Shown here piece by piece: positions 13,501 to 23,956 of a DNA stretch of 64,000 nucleotides. This DNA comes from Karalla daura. Taxonomy: Eukaryota > Chordata > Actinopteri > Chaetodontiformes > Leiognathidae. The position numbers and the translations under genes are program-made. Each line of letters opens with the position of its first letter. Within the stretch, counting starts at the first letter, position 1. The stretch spans positions 14,331,961 to 14,395,960 of the forward strand of contig CM055205.1 of assembly GCA_029224185.1 (NCBI GenBank). The letters are read 5' to 3'. Under the pieces are notes generated by a model. That model was not told the DNA's origin, searched no databases, and saw only the letters and a program-made list of their open reading frames with translations.

Positions 13501-15008
13501 CCAGTGGAATCATGAGTTCAGGTACTGTCCGAAATACAAGATACATTCAGGTACTGTCGGAAATATGAGTTGTGTTCAAGTACCATCAGAAATACAAGGC
13601 ACGTTCAGGTACTGTTGGAAACGTGAGGTGCGTTCAGGTACCATGTAAAATACAAGATACATTCAAGTACCGAGGTACGCGAGGTGCCTTCAGGTACCAA
13701 CAGAAATGTGAGCTATGTCAAGGTACCATCGGAATCATGAGGTGTGTTCAGGTACCATTGGAATCATGAGTTGTGTTCAGGTACCATCGGAAACTTGTTA
13801 ATCTGGATCATAATTGGTTGGTCACCCGTTAGCATGCGCTAGCAACTGCTGGCCTCCCTCCAATAATATTTGTGATATACTACACTGTATATTCATGCTG
13901 TTTATACCTCACTATGTAATGACTGTATATACATTTACATTCATATATGTGTTCAACTGGATTCTCTCCTCTGCAGCTGCGAGCACCGGCGCCCCCATGA
14001 GGCAGTCCCGCCATCGCCACACCTTCTACCGCCAGCCGTCCTGCACCTTCTCCTACTACGGCCGCGTGGGCAGCCACCGCTACCGCTACCGCCGCGCCAA
14101 CGCCGCCTTCCTCATCAAGCCGTCCCGCAGCATGAACGACCTGTACGAGGTGGAGGCGCGCCACCGCCGCCGGAGCAAGCAGAGGAACCGCCACCGCAGC
14201 GGCAACACCAACTCCTCCAGCGGGGACACCGAGAGCGAGGAGGGGGAGGTGAGGCGCGCTCCGGACTCCGTCAAACGCTCGGTTTTTGTGCGTGCTGTGA
14301 TGTCGCGTGACGACCGGGTCCCCTGCTCCTCAGGTGGAGACCACGGTGCGGCTGCTGTGGCTCTCCATGCTGAAGATGCCCCCGGAGCTGCTGCGGCTGT
14401 GCGCCTGCCACCTGCTCACCTGGTTCTCCATCATCGCCGAGGCCGTCTTCTTCACCGACTTCATGGGTCAAGTCATCTACTACGGAGATCCCACCGTACG
14501 TCCGCCGGCACACGCTTCACATGCGTCTCCTCGCCTCCATTAGCGGGAAATGGCGACTGTTTATACACTTAGTCACCTCTGTCGTTTCAGCTAGGAATGT
14601 GAAGTCACGTGATCAATGATATGGGTGGCGGCCAATCAGTAGAACATGCATATGGTTGCCAGATAAACATGAAAGCATGCCAGATCTGTATGAATCGTAA
14701 TATTCCCACACTAAAAACAGATTTTGAAAGGGCTTCTTAGGCATTTCTGTTCCATAGACTCTATGTTCACACCAGAGAACAAGGATAAATAGCCTATACA
14801 ACTGTTCTAGGTCTCCTCTAAGTTTTGGTAATTGGATGGCATGGTGAACGTTGAAAACTTCCATTTCATTGTCCATTTTTTTTCTTCTCTACCAGGCTCC
14901 TGTCAACTCTACTCTGTTGGAGAACTATCACAAAGGAGTGCAGATGGGGTGCTGGGGACTGGTTATTTATGCCATGACAGCTGCAACATGCTCAGGTAGC
15001 ACACACAC

Positions 15009-15047
<39 letters not shown>

Positions 15048-16540
15048 ATTACGTCACACACACACTTCCAGGAAACATACTCCCTGGAAGGAAGGCACAA
15101 TTTGAGATCTAACCGTGGATTAACCGATCCCCTTAATCTGCTTCCTCCAGCCATCCTTCAGAAGTACCTTGACAACTTCGACCTGAGCATCAAGATCATC
15201 TACATCCTGGGAACGCTCGGCTTTTCCATCGGTACGAACCACAACTCAACCGCGGTGAAAGATAAGAAGAACGAGAAACCGACACGTGCGACCGACCCGA
15301 GGAGTAATATTTCGCTCTTTTATCCTTGCATAGGAACAGCTATCATGGCGATCTTTCCCAACGTGTACGTTGCCATGGTGATGATCAGCAGCATGGGCAT
15401 CATCTCCATGAGTATCTCGTACTGTCCGTACGCTCTGCTGGGACAGTACCACGAAATGAAAGAGGTGCGGGCCTGAGCAGACTGTTTGTTGTCCTTGTTT
15501 CCTTTTAATATCTGTCTGGACACACACGCACATTTTGTTTGTGTATTTTATTGAGCAGTATGAGTAGCAGTCCGTGGCATTAATGCACCGTACCCTTTCT
15601 CATCCTCCTGCAGTACATCCATCACAGTCCTGGTAACTCCCGCAGAGGCTTTGGCATCGACTGTGCCATCTTATCCTGCCAGGTGAGCCTTTGTGTTGTC
15701 TGGATGTTTGCTTTTCCTGTGTTTGGCTCCGCACACTGTGTGGCCTAATCAGGGTGCCTCTCTCTAAGTAGTTTGGCTGCAAAAGTCTGGTTTATTTATG
15801 CTGAATAACTGAGAGTCCCGGCCAAATGTCACGAGTAATATTTTGGTAATTTTGGCTTTTGGTTTAATTTATTATCTTGAGATTTGTTCCTCTCCAGCCG
15901 AGTTCTGTTGTGTCATTGTACTCTCTGACTTAATTTATGTATTGAAACTAACTTGAGCATTCCTTGCCCTTGAACTGTCTGCAGGTGTACATCAGTCAGA
16001 TTTTGGTGGCCTCGGCTCTGGGTGCAGTGGTGGAGGCCGTCGGCAGCGTCCGCGTCATTCCGGTGGTGGCCTCAGTGGGATCTTTCCTGGGCTTCCTCAC
16101 CGCCTGCTTCCTGGTCATATACCCGCCTCCGAACCACCGGTGAGAAGAGAAAAAAACCCCCCAAATCACCACCATGAGACGCAGAGTTAGCTTAGCTTTT
16201 AGCATGAAGCCTGGAAAGTGTGGGCAAACAGAGGCTCACTTGTTGTGGCAAATTTCCTGTTAATTTCCTGGTGAAGAAATGGAATTTCCCCACATTTATT
16301 GAATTATTCCTTTAAAAAAATCAGACATAAAGTAACAGTTGTGGCTTTAATTGCGATCTCCACAGGGACACGGACAAAGCTTCAGAGAAACGCGCTTTGA
16401 CCATGCTGGAAAATCCCAACGGCAACGAGGCGGCCGTCGCCGTGGTGATAGAGAAGCCCAGCTTCCTGAAGCTCAACAAGGAGGGCAAAGCCACCACCAC
16501 CACCACGTCCTGCCACACCGAGAACGAGTCCGCCCTGTGA
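6576..16540 (+). CDS. slc45a4: slc45a4, MFS solute carrier (5' partial, 13 exons)
   Basis: Solute carrier family 45 member 4, a 12-helix major facilitator of the sucrose-transporter-like branch; the human protein has been described as a proton-coupled sugar transporter and more recently as a polyamine transporter. Coding exons: 6576-6764, 10982-11161, 11765-11952, 12052-12238, 12741-13190, 13977-14248, 14334-14495, 14896-14995, 15151-15231, 15334-15464, 15614-15682, 15985-16139, 16366-16540 (stop TGA 16538-16540). They join in frame to 778 complete codons. The first exon carries GLPEQYYSLTWFLSP and the family signature SDRCTLRWGRRRPF between helices 2 and 3; the second has ADATEGPIRAYLLD. Exons 12052-14248 encode the long hydrophilic loop between helices 6 and 7 (SKSDS, FSYYGRVGSHRYRYRRANA, SSGDTESEEGE). 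The remainder gives helices 7-12, including CPYALLGQY. The first exon starts in phase with two bases of a split Gly codon, so upstream exon(s) for about 80 residues are missing from the window. Identification rests on near-colinear similarity to human SLC45A4; whether this is the a or b fish paralogue is unknown. Confidence 0.95.
7791..7832. repeat. G-rich tract in slc45a4 intron
   Basis: At least five runs of three or more G with one- or two-base loops on the plus strand, a G-quadruplex candidate within the intron 6765-10981. Confidence 0.8.
8571..8745 (-). repeat. Diverged fish interspersed repeat, reverse copy
   Basis: Contains, in reverse sense, the block ATTCTCTCATTCACACCTAT, then GGGGCAATTTACAGTCTCCA and a TTTTTGGACAGTGGAAGGAA block. 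This is the familiar fish repeat whose plus strand reads ...GGAGACTCTAAATTGCCC.... Other copies are at 40186, 41661, 49738, 51828 and 54310. Confidence 0.6.
9484..10530. repeat. Dense (GT)n/(CA)n microsatellite cluster
   Basis: Main blocks: (GT)n 9484-9542 with two GC interruptions, (GT)n 9701-9738, (CA)n 9888-9957, (CA)n 10054-10089, (CA)n 10243-10340 and (GT)n 10453-10530. All lie in one slc45a4 intron. Opposite strand senses within about 1 kb mean a transcript could fold between CA and GU blocks. Confidence 0.95.
10729..10754. repeat. Perfect 12-bp inverted repeat, 2-nt loop
   Basis: TATCATTTGATC at 10729-10740, loop AG, then its exact reverse complement at 10743-10754. It lies 227 bp upstream of the slc45a4 exon at 10982. 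Confidence 0.9.
13363..13795 (+). repeat. Minisatellite, about 29-bp unit, 15 copies
   Basis: Fifteen copies of a unit containing TTCAGGTACC-like sequence start at 13379, 13409, 13437, 13466, 13495, 13519, 13548, 13577, 13606, 13635, 13663, 13691, 13720, 13749 and 13778. Spacing is 28-30 bp except one 24-bp unit. A higher-order duplication is visible: the two-unit block from 13381 recurs almost exactly from 13579. The array is in the slc45a4 intron 13191-13976 and follows a CA repeat. Confidence 0.95.
14598..14740 (+). repeat. Unnamed dispersed repeat, copy 1
   Basis: Shares an ordered set of words with 61738-61895: AAGTCACGTGATCA, GCCAATCA, GGTTGCCAGATAA, a CAATGAAA/CATGAAA block, TATGAAT, and CAGATTTTGAAAGGGCTT. 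Same orientation, diverged. It sits in the slc45a4 intron 14496-14895. Confidence 0.6.
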
Positions 16541-19090
16541 TGTCGCCCGGGGCGCGGAGAGACGGGAACGCTTTCGCTGCAGAAATCAAAACGAATCTCG
16601 GACAGAGAGACCTCAGGACGTCACCGCCGCAGGGAAAACTGAATCAGGAAGGCGTCCCTGGCTCGGACGGACGTTTTTGTTTCCAAATTCTTGTCCCGAT
16701 TCGCTGAAAGAAAACTAATCTGTCGTGGGGACCAGCGTCACATCACTCAGACCAACTCATCCGGAAGCAGCAAAAAGCATTCTGGTCCCAGCGCCGAAAT
16801 TCCCTCCACTCCATCACCGTCACGGACGTTTGATTGAGAAACTGTTGTTTTTTTTTTGTTTTTTTCTTTTTTAGAAGAGGTTGTCTCTGTCTCTCAGGGC
16901 CTCTAGGAGGTGCTACTGAGCAGCTGCCTGGACCGGAAACTTCAGGGGACTCACATACACCTGTACACCAACACACACACACACATCTACACACACACAT
17001 CTACACATACACCTCTCCATGTGGGGTCGACACATTTTGAATGAATAATGATCAGTGCTGATGAACATTTGTCCTTGAAGCTGCAATCACTCAAAGATGC
17101 TGAAAATCGTTCTTCCTCGCTGTGGAATCAGCTCGTCGGAGTCTCGTGGACGGACGGACGGACGGACGGACGGGGTGTGTGTCTGCGCGTGTGCGTGCAT
17201 GCGCGCGCGTGTGTGTCTGCTGACTTTGTGTTCACCAAAACAAACACACACTGGGCTTTGACAAGACTTTTGACAGAGCTCTGAGACAGTAGCTTTAAGA
17301 CTCTAGAGACTTTTGAAAGTGGCATTTCTGAAAAGAGCCCGAAGCCTGGATCCTTGGGGGAAGGAATGGGGAAGTGGGGGGTGGGGGTGTGGAGAAACGA
17401 TTGATCTGGAGTCCCCAAAACCGATTGTGTTTTATCGTTTTCTCTTTTTGGTGAATCCGCCTCCTTCCATGTGGCTGGAGCGCTTTTAGCCGTCACTCCA
17501 CGGGCGATGGTGACAACGTTTCTTGCCTGTATATCGAGAGTGGAAAAACACAGAGATGTGTGCGTGTGTGTCGAGTGAAAAATTCCAGGAGAAAGAAAGA
17601 AAAAAAAAGAGCATAGATGCAATACGCGCAGTATACAGGGCATTAAAATCCCAAATGTTATTTTCATGATCTAACCAGGGCCCAGAATGATGCTTGTGTC
17701 GTCAGCAGAGAAGAGAGAAAGAAAGAAAGAAAGTTGGTGGCGCGTTCACACAATGTTTGTCACTAACTGCACATAAGCTGTTGAAGGAGTGTCGGGGTGG
17801 GGGGGGTGAGGGTTGGGATGGGGTGGGGGGGGGTGCATAAAACCTCAGAAGTGATCATCAGATGGGACACAAGAATGTGAGAGTGAGAGTCGATCCCAAG
17901 GCGACGGGATGGCGTTTCCAGGGTCTCTTCTACGTAAAGAGAAGGAAGAAAAAAAACTAGCCCCTCTGATGTCGAGTATTATTATCCTCTACGCTCCAGC
18001 TTTAGGTGTCTCGAGTGGAGAGGTATGTTTTCACTTTAACAAAGATTGTTTGACATTGTGGGGACTGCACAGGTTCACTTTGCCGCAGACAGCGGAGATG
18101 CCTGGATCCTAACAGCGAAGCGACCACCGTGAGACCCTCTAGTTTTTCATCCCTCAGCGAAGCTTCAGACCGCGCGGCTCTGGCTTCGCACTCAACGTGC
18201 ATTGAATTGAAGCGAAAGTGATGTCATGTCATTTAAAACCTCACACAAAAGCGTACAAGAAAAAAGACTTCTCCTAGTCTCATCTTTGCATTTTCCACCT
18301 CCATTACTTCCGGCCGAACGAAACGACTTTTGGGGGGGGGGAAAAAGCCTGCGTCTTCTGAGGAGGACGAAGCAGAAGTGTTGAGTTCAGCTTTGACCAA
18401 CTCGACATTCACAGACGCAGGCCGGAGCCAGCTCTTACCGATCGGTCGCTAATGTCGCTAATAATAATCTTAATCTATCGAATGTTTTGGGAGCAGGTGA
18501 TTCTGAGCGTGTGTAAAGACAACCGAACAAGGTTCTTGGAGAGAGCGAGGAAATTGAAGATTTTAATCGCGTGGCTTGTTTGTCCGACGGATCACAATCG
18601 TTTTGTTGCAATAGCGGCCTCTAGTGGCCCGGAGGGCGTGGGCGGAGCAGTGAGAACAGTCTGTCCACCTGTCTGTCTCGGTGGATTTTAAGGTGTGTTT
18701 ACCTTTCAGCTCAGTCAGCTGAAACATGCAAACGGGAAGGAATCGAGTTTGTTTGGCAATGGAAGAATGTTTCGTTTTAGTGTGTATAAACGCATGTAGC
18801 GGAGAATTTTAATTTTGGGGGATTTTCTTTTGTTTTTTCTTTTTTAAAGAGAAATCACTCGGATGGGTGTTGGTGCAGAGTTTAACCACGTTTTTAACTA
18901 AATAGATTCCTTCCATAATTTCAGGTACATTCATTTAGTCCCAGAGCAGAGAGAGGAAGAGAGTGTGGAAAAGAGAGAGAGAGAGAGAGAGAGAGTGCTT
19001 CGAGGGGGGGGGACAGATACAGATGCCAGAGTTACTGAACGGCTTCTGTAAAAACTACTAGGGCAATAAAATTATTCTGGATAAAAAAAT
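16541..19090 (+). other. slc45a4: Probable 3' UTR of slc45a4
   Basis: No competing coding exon is seen after the stop. The stretch is AT-rich with homopolymer runs (poly-G at 17797-17834, poly-A at 19140-19170) and a first strong AATAAA at 19065-19070. An extended form may run to about 21080: two UGUAAAUA Pumilio-type elements occur at 20874-20881 and 20989-20996, typical of 3' UTR sequence. Confidence 0.55.
19065..19070 (+). terminator. slc45a4: Candidate polyadenylation signal for slc45a4
   Basis: AATAAA, 2.5 kb after the stop codon. Which site is used is unknown. Confidence 0.45.
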
Positions 19091-20186
19091 GGACACGTGA
19101 CTTCGGTTTTAGCGACAAACGTGAAGCTTACAACAAAAAGAAAAAAAAAAAACAAGACAAAAAAAAAAAGAAGAAACTTTGGGTTTGGGAGGTTTTGCAT
19201 GCGACAACAGCAATATGCATGTGTGGAACACCAAAGTATGACTCTGTACAAATCACGCTCTTTTCTTTGTTTGTCGTCCTTATAGGTCAGGGATGTGTTT
19301 TCTAATGCATGGCTGGATGTTTGTGTCTTTTTGTTCGAACTTTAATGTGTAAAAAAAACAAACAAAAAAAAACAGAAAAAGAAAAACACTTTAAAGCCGA
19401 AGCGTTGCGCTCGGCCCGGGTCAGTACTCTCTTTAACAGGCACGTGACTTTTTCTTTGTTTTGTTTTTTTTTGTTTTTGTTTCTGTTTTTGAAATCTCAG
19501 ACAGCACGCACATCGTCGTCGCTTCTCGACACGACACGACTCTACAGGTCGGACGAAAGGCGCCGGACGATGTGCGAAACACTCCATGTTTAGACAAAAA
19601 AACAACAAAAACGTGCAGGCGGGGAAACTCCAGGCCGCGAATACTTGAAGTGTAACTTGAGCGTTTGTGTTCCGATGCAGTGGGAAGTTTCTTTCTTTGT
19701 TTTTGTTTTCTTTTTCTTTTTTGTTGGTTCTTAATTAACGTCCCAAGCCTTTCTATATTGCAGACTCTGGAATGTTCACGCAGCAGCTCGGCCTGCTGGG
19801 AGATTGAGTTTCTTACCTTCGATTCCATCTTGTGACTTAAATGTTTGGGGTTTTTTTTTTGTTTTTTTTTTCCTTTGAAAAAGTCAAATGAATGTGACGT
19901 GATTTCAGCCCGAAATCATTCTTGTTCTGATGTTTGACGGGAGTTTGTGTGAGAGGGGGGCGGGGGAGGGGGATCTGACATTGCACAGAACTTGCACATA
20001 ACTCATTTAAGAAAGAAAAAAAAAAAGAACAGAAACAGTAGAAGTGTGTTGCAAAAGGAAAAGAACTGTGGATATTTATTTTTATTAGCTTTCTCGTCTC
20101 TTAAAGGACGCGTTTCTCTTAGTATCCAAAAGAAATCATGAAAGCTGTTCTACTTGCTGTTACGGGAGATGTTACAGATACTGGAT

Positions 20187-20502
20187 TGTGTGTGTGTGTG
20201 TGTGTGTGTGTATGTCTGTGTGTGTGTCTGAGCAACTTGTCTTACATGCTAAGCAAAAGACGAGTGTGTGTGTATGTGTAAAAAAAACAAAAAGAAATTG
20301 TCATCTCAGTGTTTTGTTCTTGTTCTCTGTTCTTTGCAATCACCTGGTTTACACTTACGTAACTCTGGAATCGATGGCTGCAATACCGGAGGTTATTTAC
20401 CAGTCTTTACTGTTCTGGCGTTGTAACTCAAATAGAAAATGTCTCTTTTATTTTATTTTTTTTTTATGTTCTGTTGTATCTGTTTGAATTTCTCGACAGA
20501 GC

Positions 20503-20570
<68 letters not shown>

Positions 20571-20702
20571 AACACACTGAGTTTTGCGCTTTCTCTGTGG
20601 GACCTGTGGTCTCCAGCGGCAGCAACATGGCCGCCATACTTTCAGTCCAAGCTGGCAAGACTTAGTGTGTATGTGTATGTGTATGTGTATGTGTGTGTGT
20701 GT
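20187..20702. repeat. (GT)n and (CA)n microsatellites
   Basis: (GT)n at 20187-20231, (CA)n at 20505-20568 and (TGTATG)n/(GT)n at 20665-20708. Confidence 0.93.
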
Positions 20703-21079
20703 GTGTGTGGCTCTGCCTGTAGGTAAACTGTGTTAACGATGGAGGAGAGGGAGAGAGAGCGATGCCTATATACTTCACAGAGATTAAATCAAGAAGAATA
20801 CTTAAAGAATGGGAAAGCGAGTATGCACAGTGTACTATATATATAATATGCCTTGTTATTTGAAAAAAAAAGATGTAAATATACTTTTTTCTCTTTTAGT
20901 TTCTTCTTTTTTTGCTGCTATAAAAAAGATGATTATTTTTGTTAGTAGTTTTGTTTTCTATATAAAGACTGTATATATCTCTATGTTCTGTAAATATGCT
21001 TGAGCCTCCATATGTAGGACTCTGGATGAACACTGTATGGAACGCACCTTTAAAATCTGTTCAGAAGTAAACCAACAAT

Positions 21080-21522
21080 GACTCTTTTCATTATTTCATT
21101 ATTTTATATTCAACAGTCATATTTAAAAAAACGGTTATGATACTTAAAGAGAAACGCTTCGGGCGACCCAGGCTAAGTCAATACAGTTTAGAGATTCAAT
21201 GTCGAGGTTTGAAAAAGACTTCAGGCAATCAAACACTGAAACCAGATGAACCAGTCCACACCAGCAAACACTTCCAAAAAAAACAAATGAAGAAAGGGAA
21301 CGGAAAATCACTGGATGTCTGATTAAGAGGAGGAAAAGTATCAAGTGAAATAGAAAACACATTAAAACACAAAAGTGAGAAATCCCGGGAGTTGTAAGTC
21401 ATGTCGCCTGAACTCGTAGATTGTAGAAGATGTTTCACCTTTTATCCAAGAGGCTTCTTCAGCTCTGAACGAGACAAAAAAATGAGGGTGAAAACTCACA
21501 AAGATCATTGATGGGAAATGTC

Positions 21523-21576
<54 letters not shown>

Positions 21577-22319
21577 AAAAAAACCATGATGTAGGGAAAC
21601 AAATCCCAATCCCAAACAGGCGCATGTGTTCAATCCTGTCTTTTAGCTGTGAGTATATAATAAGATGTAATACTTGTTGTATAACACTTGTTTTAAAATT
21701 GATTCAGAAGGATTGAGGATTGATCTCATGTAGAATAATTTATTACTCAGTTAAAAGTTAAAGGTTTTCTTGCAGATCCAAAACAGAAGATTGTATATCT
21801 TCCCAGATACATGGTGATATGAGAAGATGGTTTCATGCAGAATTCCGGGACTTCCTACCTTATTTATATCACTTACGGGGCAGATTAACATACTGACTTT
21901 GGGATTCGGAGCAGTTTTTGCGTCATCCTCCACGTGAGTGCGGGTGAAGTAACCTGCTGCTCTGCAGTTTCACGACCGCTTCAACATTTCGTTTTCTTCT
22001 CTTGGAAAATGAAAAGACTTACCTCAGCATCTCTGGGCGGTTTCTATTTCCCATGATGCCGCGTAGTCAGACCAGCGAGGGGGAAAAAGTTTGTGTCTGC
22101 AGTCAGACACTTCTCTGTCTCTCACACACACACACATACACACACACGCACACACACACACACACACACTTACAGGGTCACCCCCCCCACCCTCCCAGGG
22201 AGAAATCAGGGGGAACCTGAAACCAGGACATGTGTACGTGTGCTTGACCTAGACTCATTATATGAGCTCAGGACCAGCTGATGTTAAGTGTGTGTGTGTG
22301 TGTGCCTGTCTGTGTGTCT

Positions 22320-22369
<50 letters not shown>

Positions 22370-23856
22370 TGTACTTATGCGAGGGTATTAACTTGCAGGG
22401 GCAGAAGAACACTATGTTAAGTTCTGCCCCTCGGGGAGTAGTACCAGGAAATTATACTCAGTTTAAATATATGATATACAATCAATAAGAGAAATTATTT
22501 TGAAAGTAGACACTTCAAAACATATCTACAGCTTTTGCTGTGCACAGATGTTTAATTTACAAAAATATAGATACTGAAATTTAAGGTTATGTGGAGCAGA
22601 TCTTAGTTCTACACTTTCCTATTCTGGGAGAAAATGGCCGGTATGTGTGTATTTACAAAATTAGGGCATTTTCTTCCATCATTTACTATTGGAGTTCACA
22701 GGCAGAGTCTCTGCTGTGGAGAGACACTGTCCTCTGGTGGAGCAATACAAACAAGCTGAAAATCTCTCACACTTCACTACTGCACCAACTGTGACGTAAC
22801 AAACCACTGAACTGTTATTACCTCCCATAATAAAGCTTCGACCTGTGCTTTATAATGACTTATAAGAGATAAATCAGCTGGATAATAAGTCACTATCTCT
22901 CATGGTGGATATGTCGGCCTTCATGAGGCTGATTTAGGCTTTATTATCTTTTTAAGAAGTTGCTTACCTCAAAGAATCACAGACACTCGCACACACACAG
23001 TACATGAGGTACTTTCAGCAACGCATGCATATTGTCTTTTTTTTTATTTTCCATGTGCAGTGGTCGTCCATTTCCACACTGGTGGAATGATAAACACAGG
23101 CTGCACTAACAGTTACAAGTGTTTATACTTGGGCCTAGAGCTTTGCTTTCAGTGTGTTTAATGCATGGATGTGTGTCCCTGTCACACAGTCGTGCTCTGC
23201 CTTTTTCACGCTCAGGATAATGGATGTTTTTATTCCCCATTTTTCTTGCCTTCCTCAGCAATAACGCAAGAATATATTGGAAGGGAGGTTTATGATTTAA
23301 ATGGTCACTTTTTTCAAAATATACTTTGCTAAAGAGGAGGAGATCCTGCAGAGAGAGGGCGCTAATACATCCCATCCTGAAACCTCATTCACACTCACAC
23401 TTATATCAAACTGAGCATTGCTGCAGTTTCATGGTTACATGGTGCAGCTTTAATTACACTAAACTGGTCTTTATTTATTGAAATGAGTGAAGAAAGTGAG
23501 TCTGTGAAGGTTCTCAGACTTCCAAATCATGATAGATTTAGGTGATAGAAACAAAAAGCAGCTGGACACCAACCGTGTTTGGTTCTCAATGATGTTTCAC
23601 CCCTCAGCTTCCAATCTACAGCCACTACAGTTTATTACAGGTGGGACCTGCTGAGGCAGAAACTGAAGCTTGAAACACATTACGTTCCCTCTGTGGTCCC
23701 ATATTTGTTTTCTGCAGAGTCAGGGCATCTAAGCAGCATCAGAGGAAGGGAAAGATGAGATATGTGGAGGTAAACATTGATGGATGGATTTGCACACAGA
23801 TGGAGGGAGATTCGTTCTTTGCTTGTGGAGGGAAACATTTTCCTTGATTTGTTTCT
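21080..23856. other. slc45a4-gpr20 intergenic region
   Basis: No gene supported. Contains (CA)n at 21524-21572, a probable fish interspersed repeat at 21420-21470, (CA)n at 22121-22169 and (GT)n at 22286-22369. A GC-richer patch at 21930-22090 includes TTCCCATGATGCCGCG, weakly like a ZNF143/THAP11 site. The two genes are convergent across this region. Confidence 0.6.
21420..21470 (+). repeat. Common fish repeat fragment
   Basis: GAAGATGTTTCACCTTTTAT followed by CCAAGAGGCTTCTTCAG matches, from memory, a very widespread teleost interspersed repeat (AGAAG..TTTC.CCT.TCATCCAAG.AGCTTCTTCAG). Confidence 0.6.
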
Positions 23857-23863
23857 TTAGTTC

Positions 23864-23869
23864 TTTATT
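23864..23869 (-). terminator. gpr20: Candidate gpr20 polyadenylation signal
   Basis: AATAAA on the minus strand, 88 nt after the gpr20 stop codon, so the 3' UTR would be short. Confidence 0.6.
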
Positions 23870-23956
23870 CATTTTGTTCTTTTGCATCCCCTCAGCTGAA
23901 TCATTGAGTCCATTGATCTCAGTGAGTCTCTCTGGAGAGGACGAGTGACTTCTCCT

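Noticed and set aside
13379..13795. Regular 29-bp repeats resembling a CRISPR array
   Set aside because: The repeats are contiguous, degenerate and without unique spacers, and lie in a vertebrate intron with no cas genes.
22044..22070. ZNF143/THAP11-like TTCCCATGATGC
   Set aside because: At least two mismatches to the core and no nearby transcript start known.
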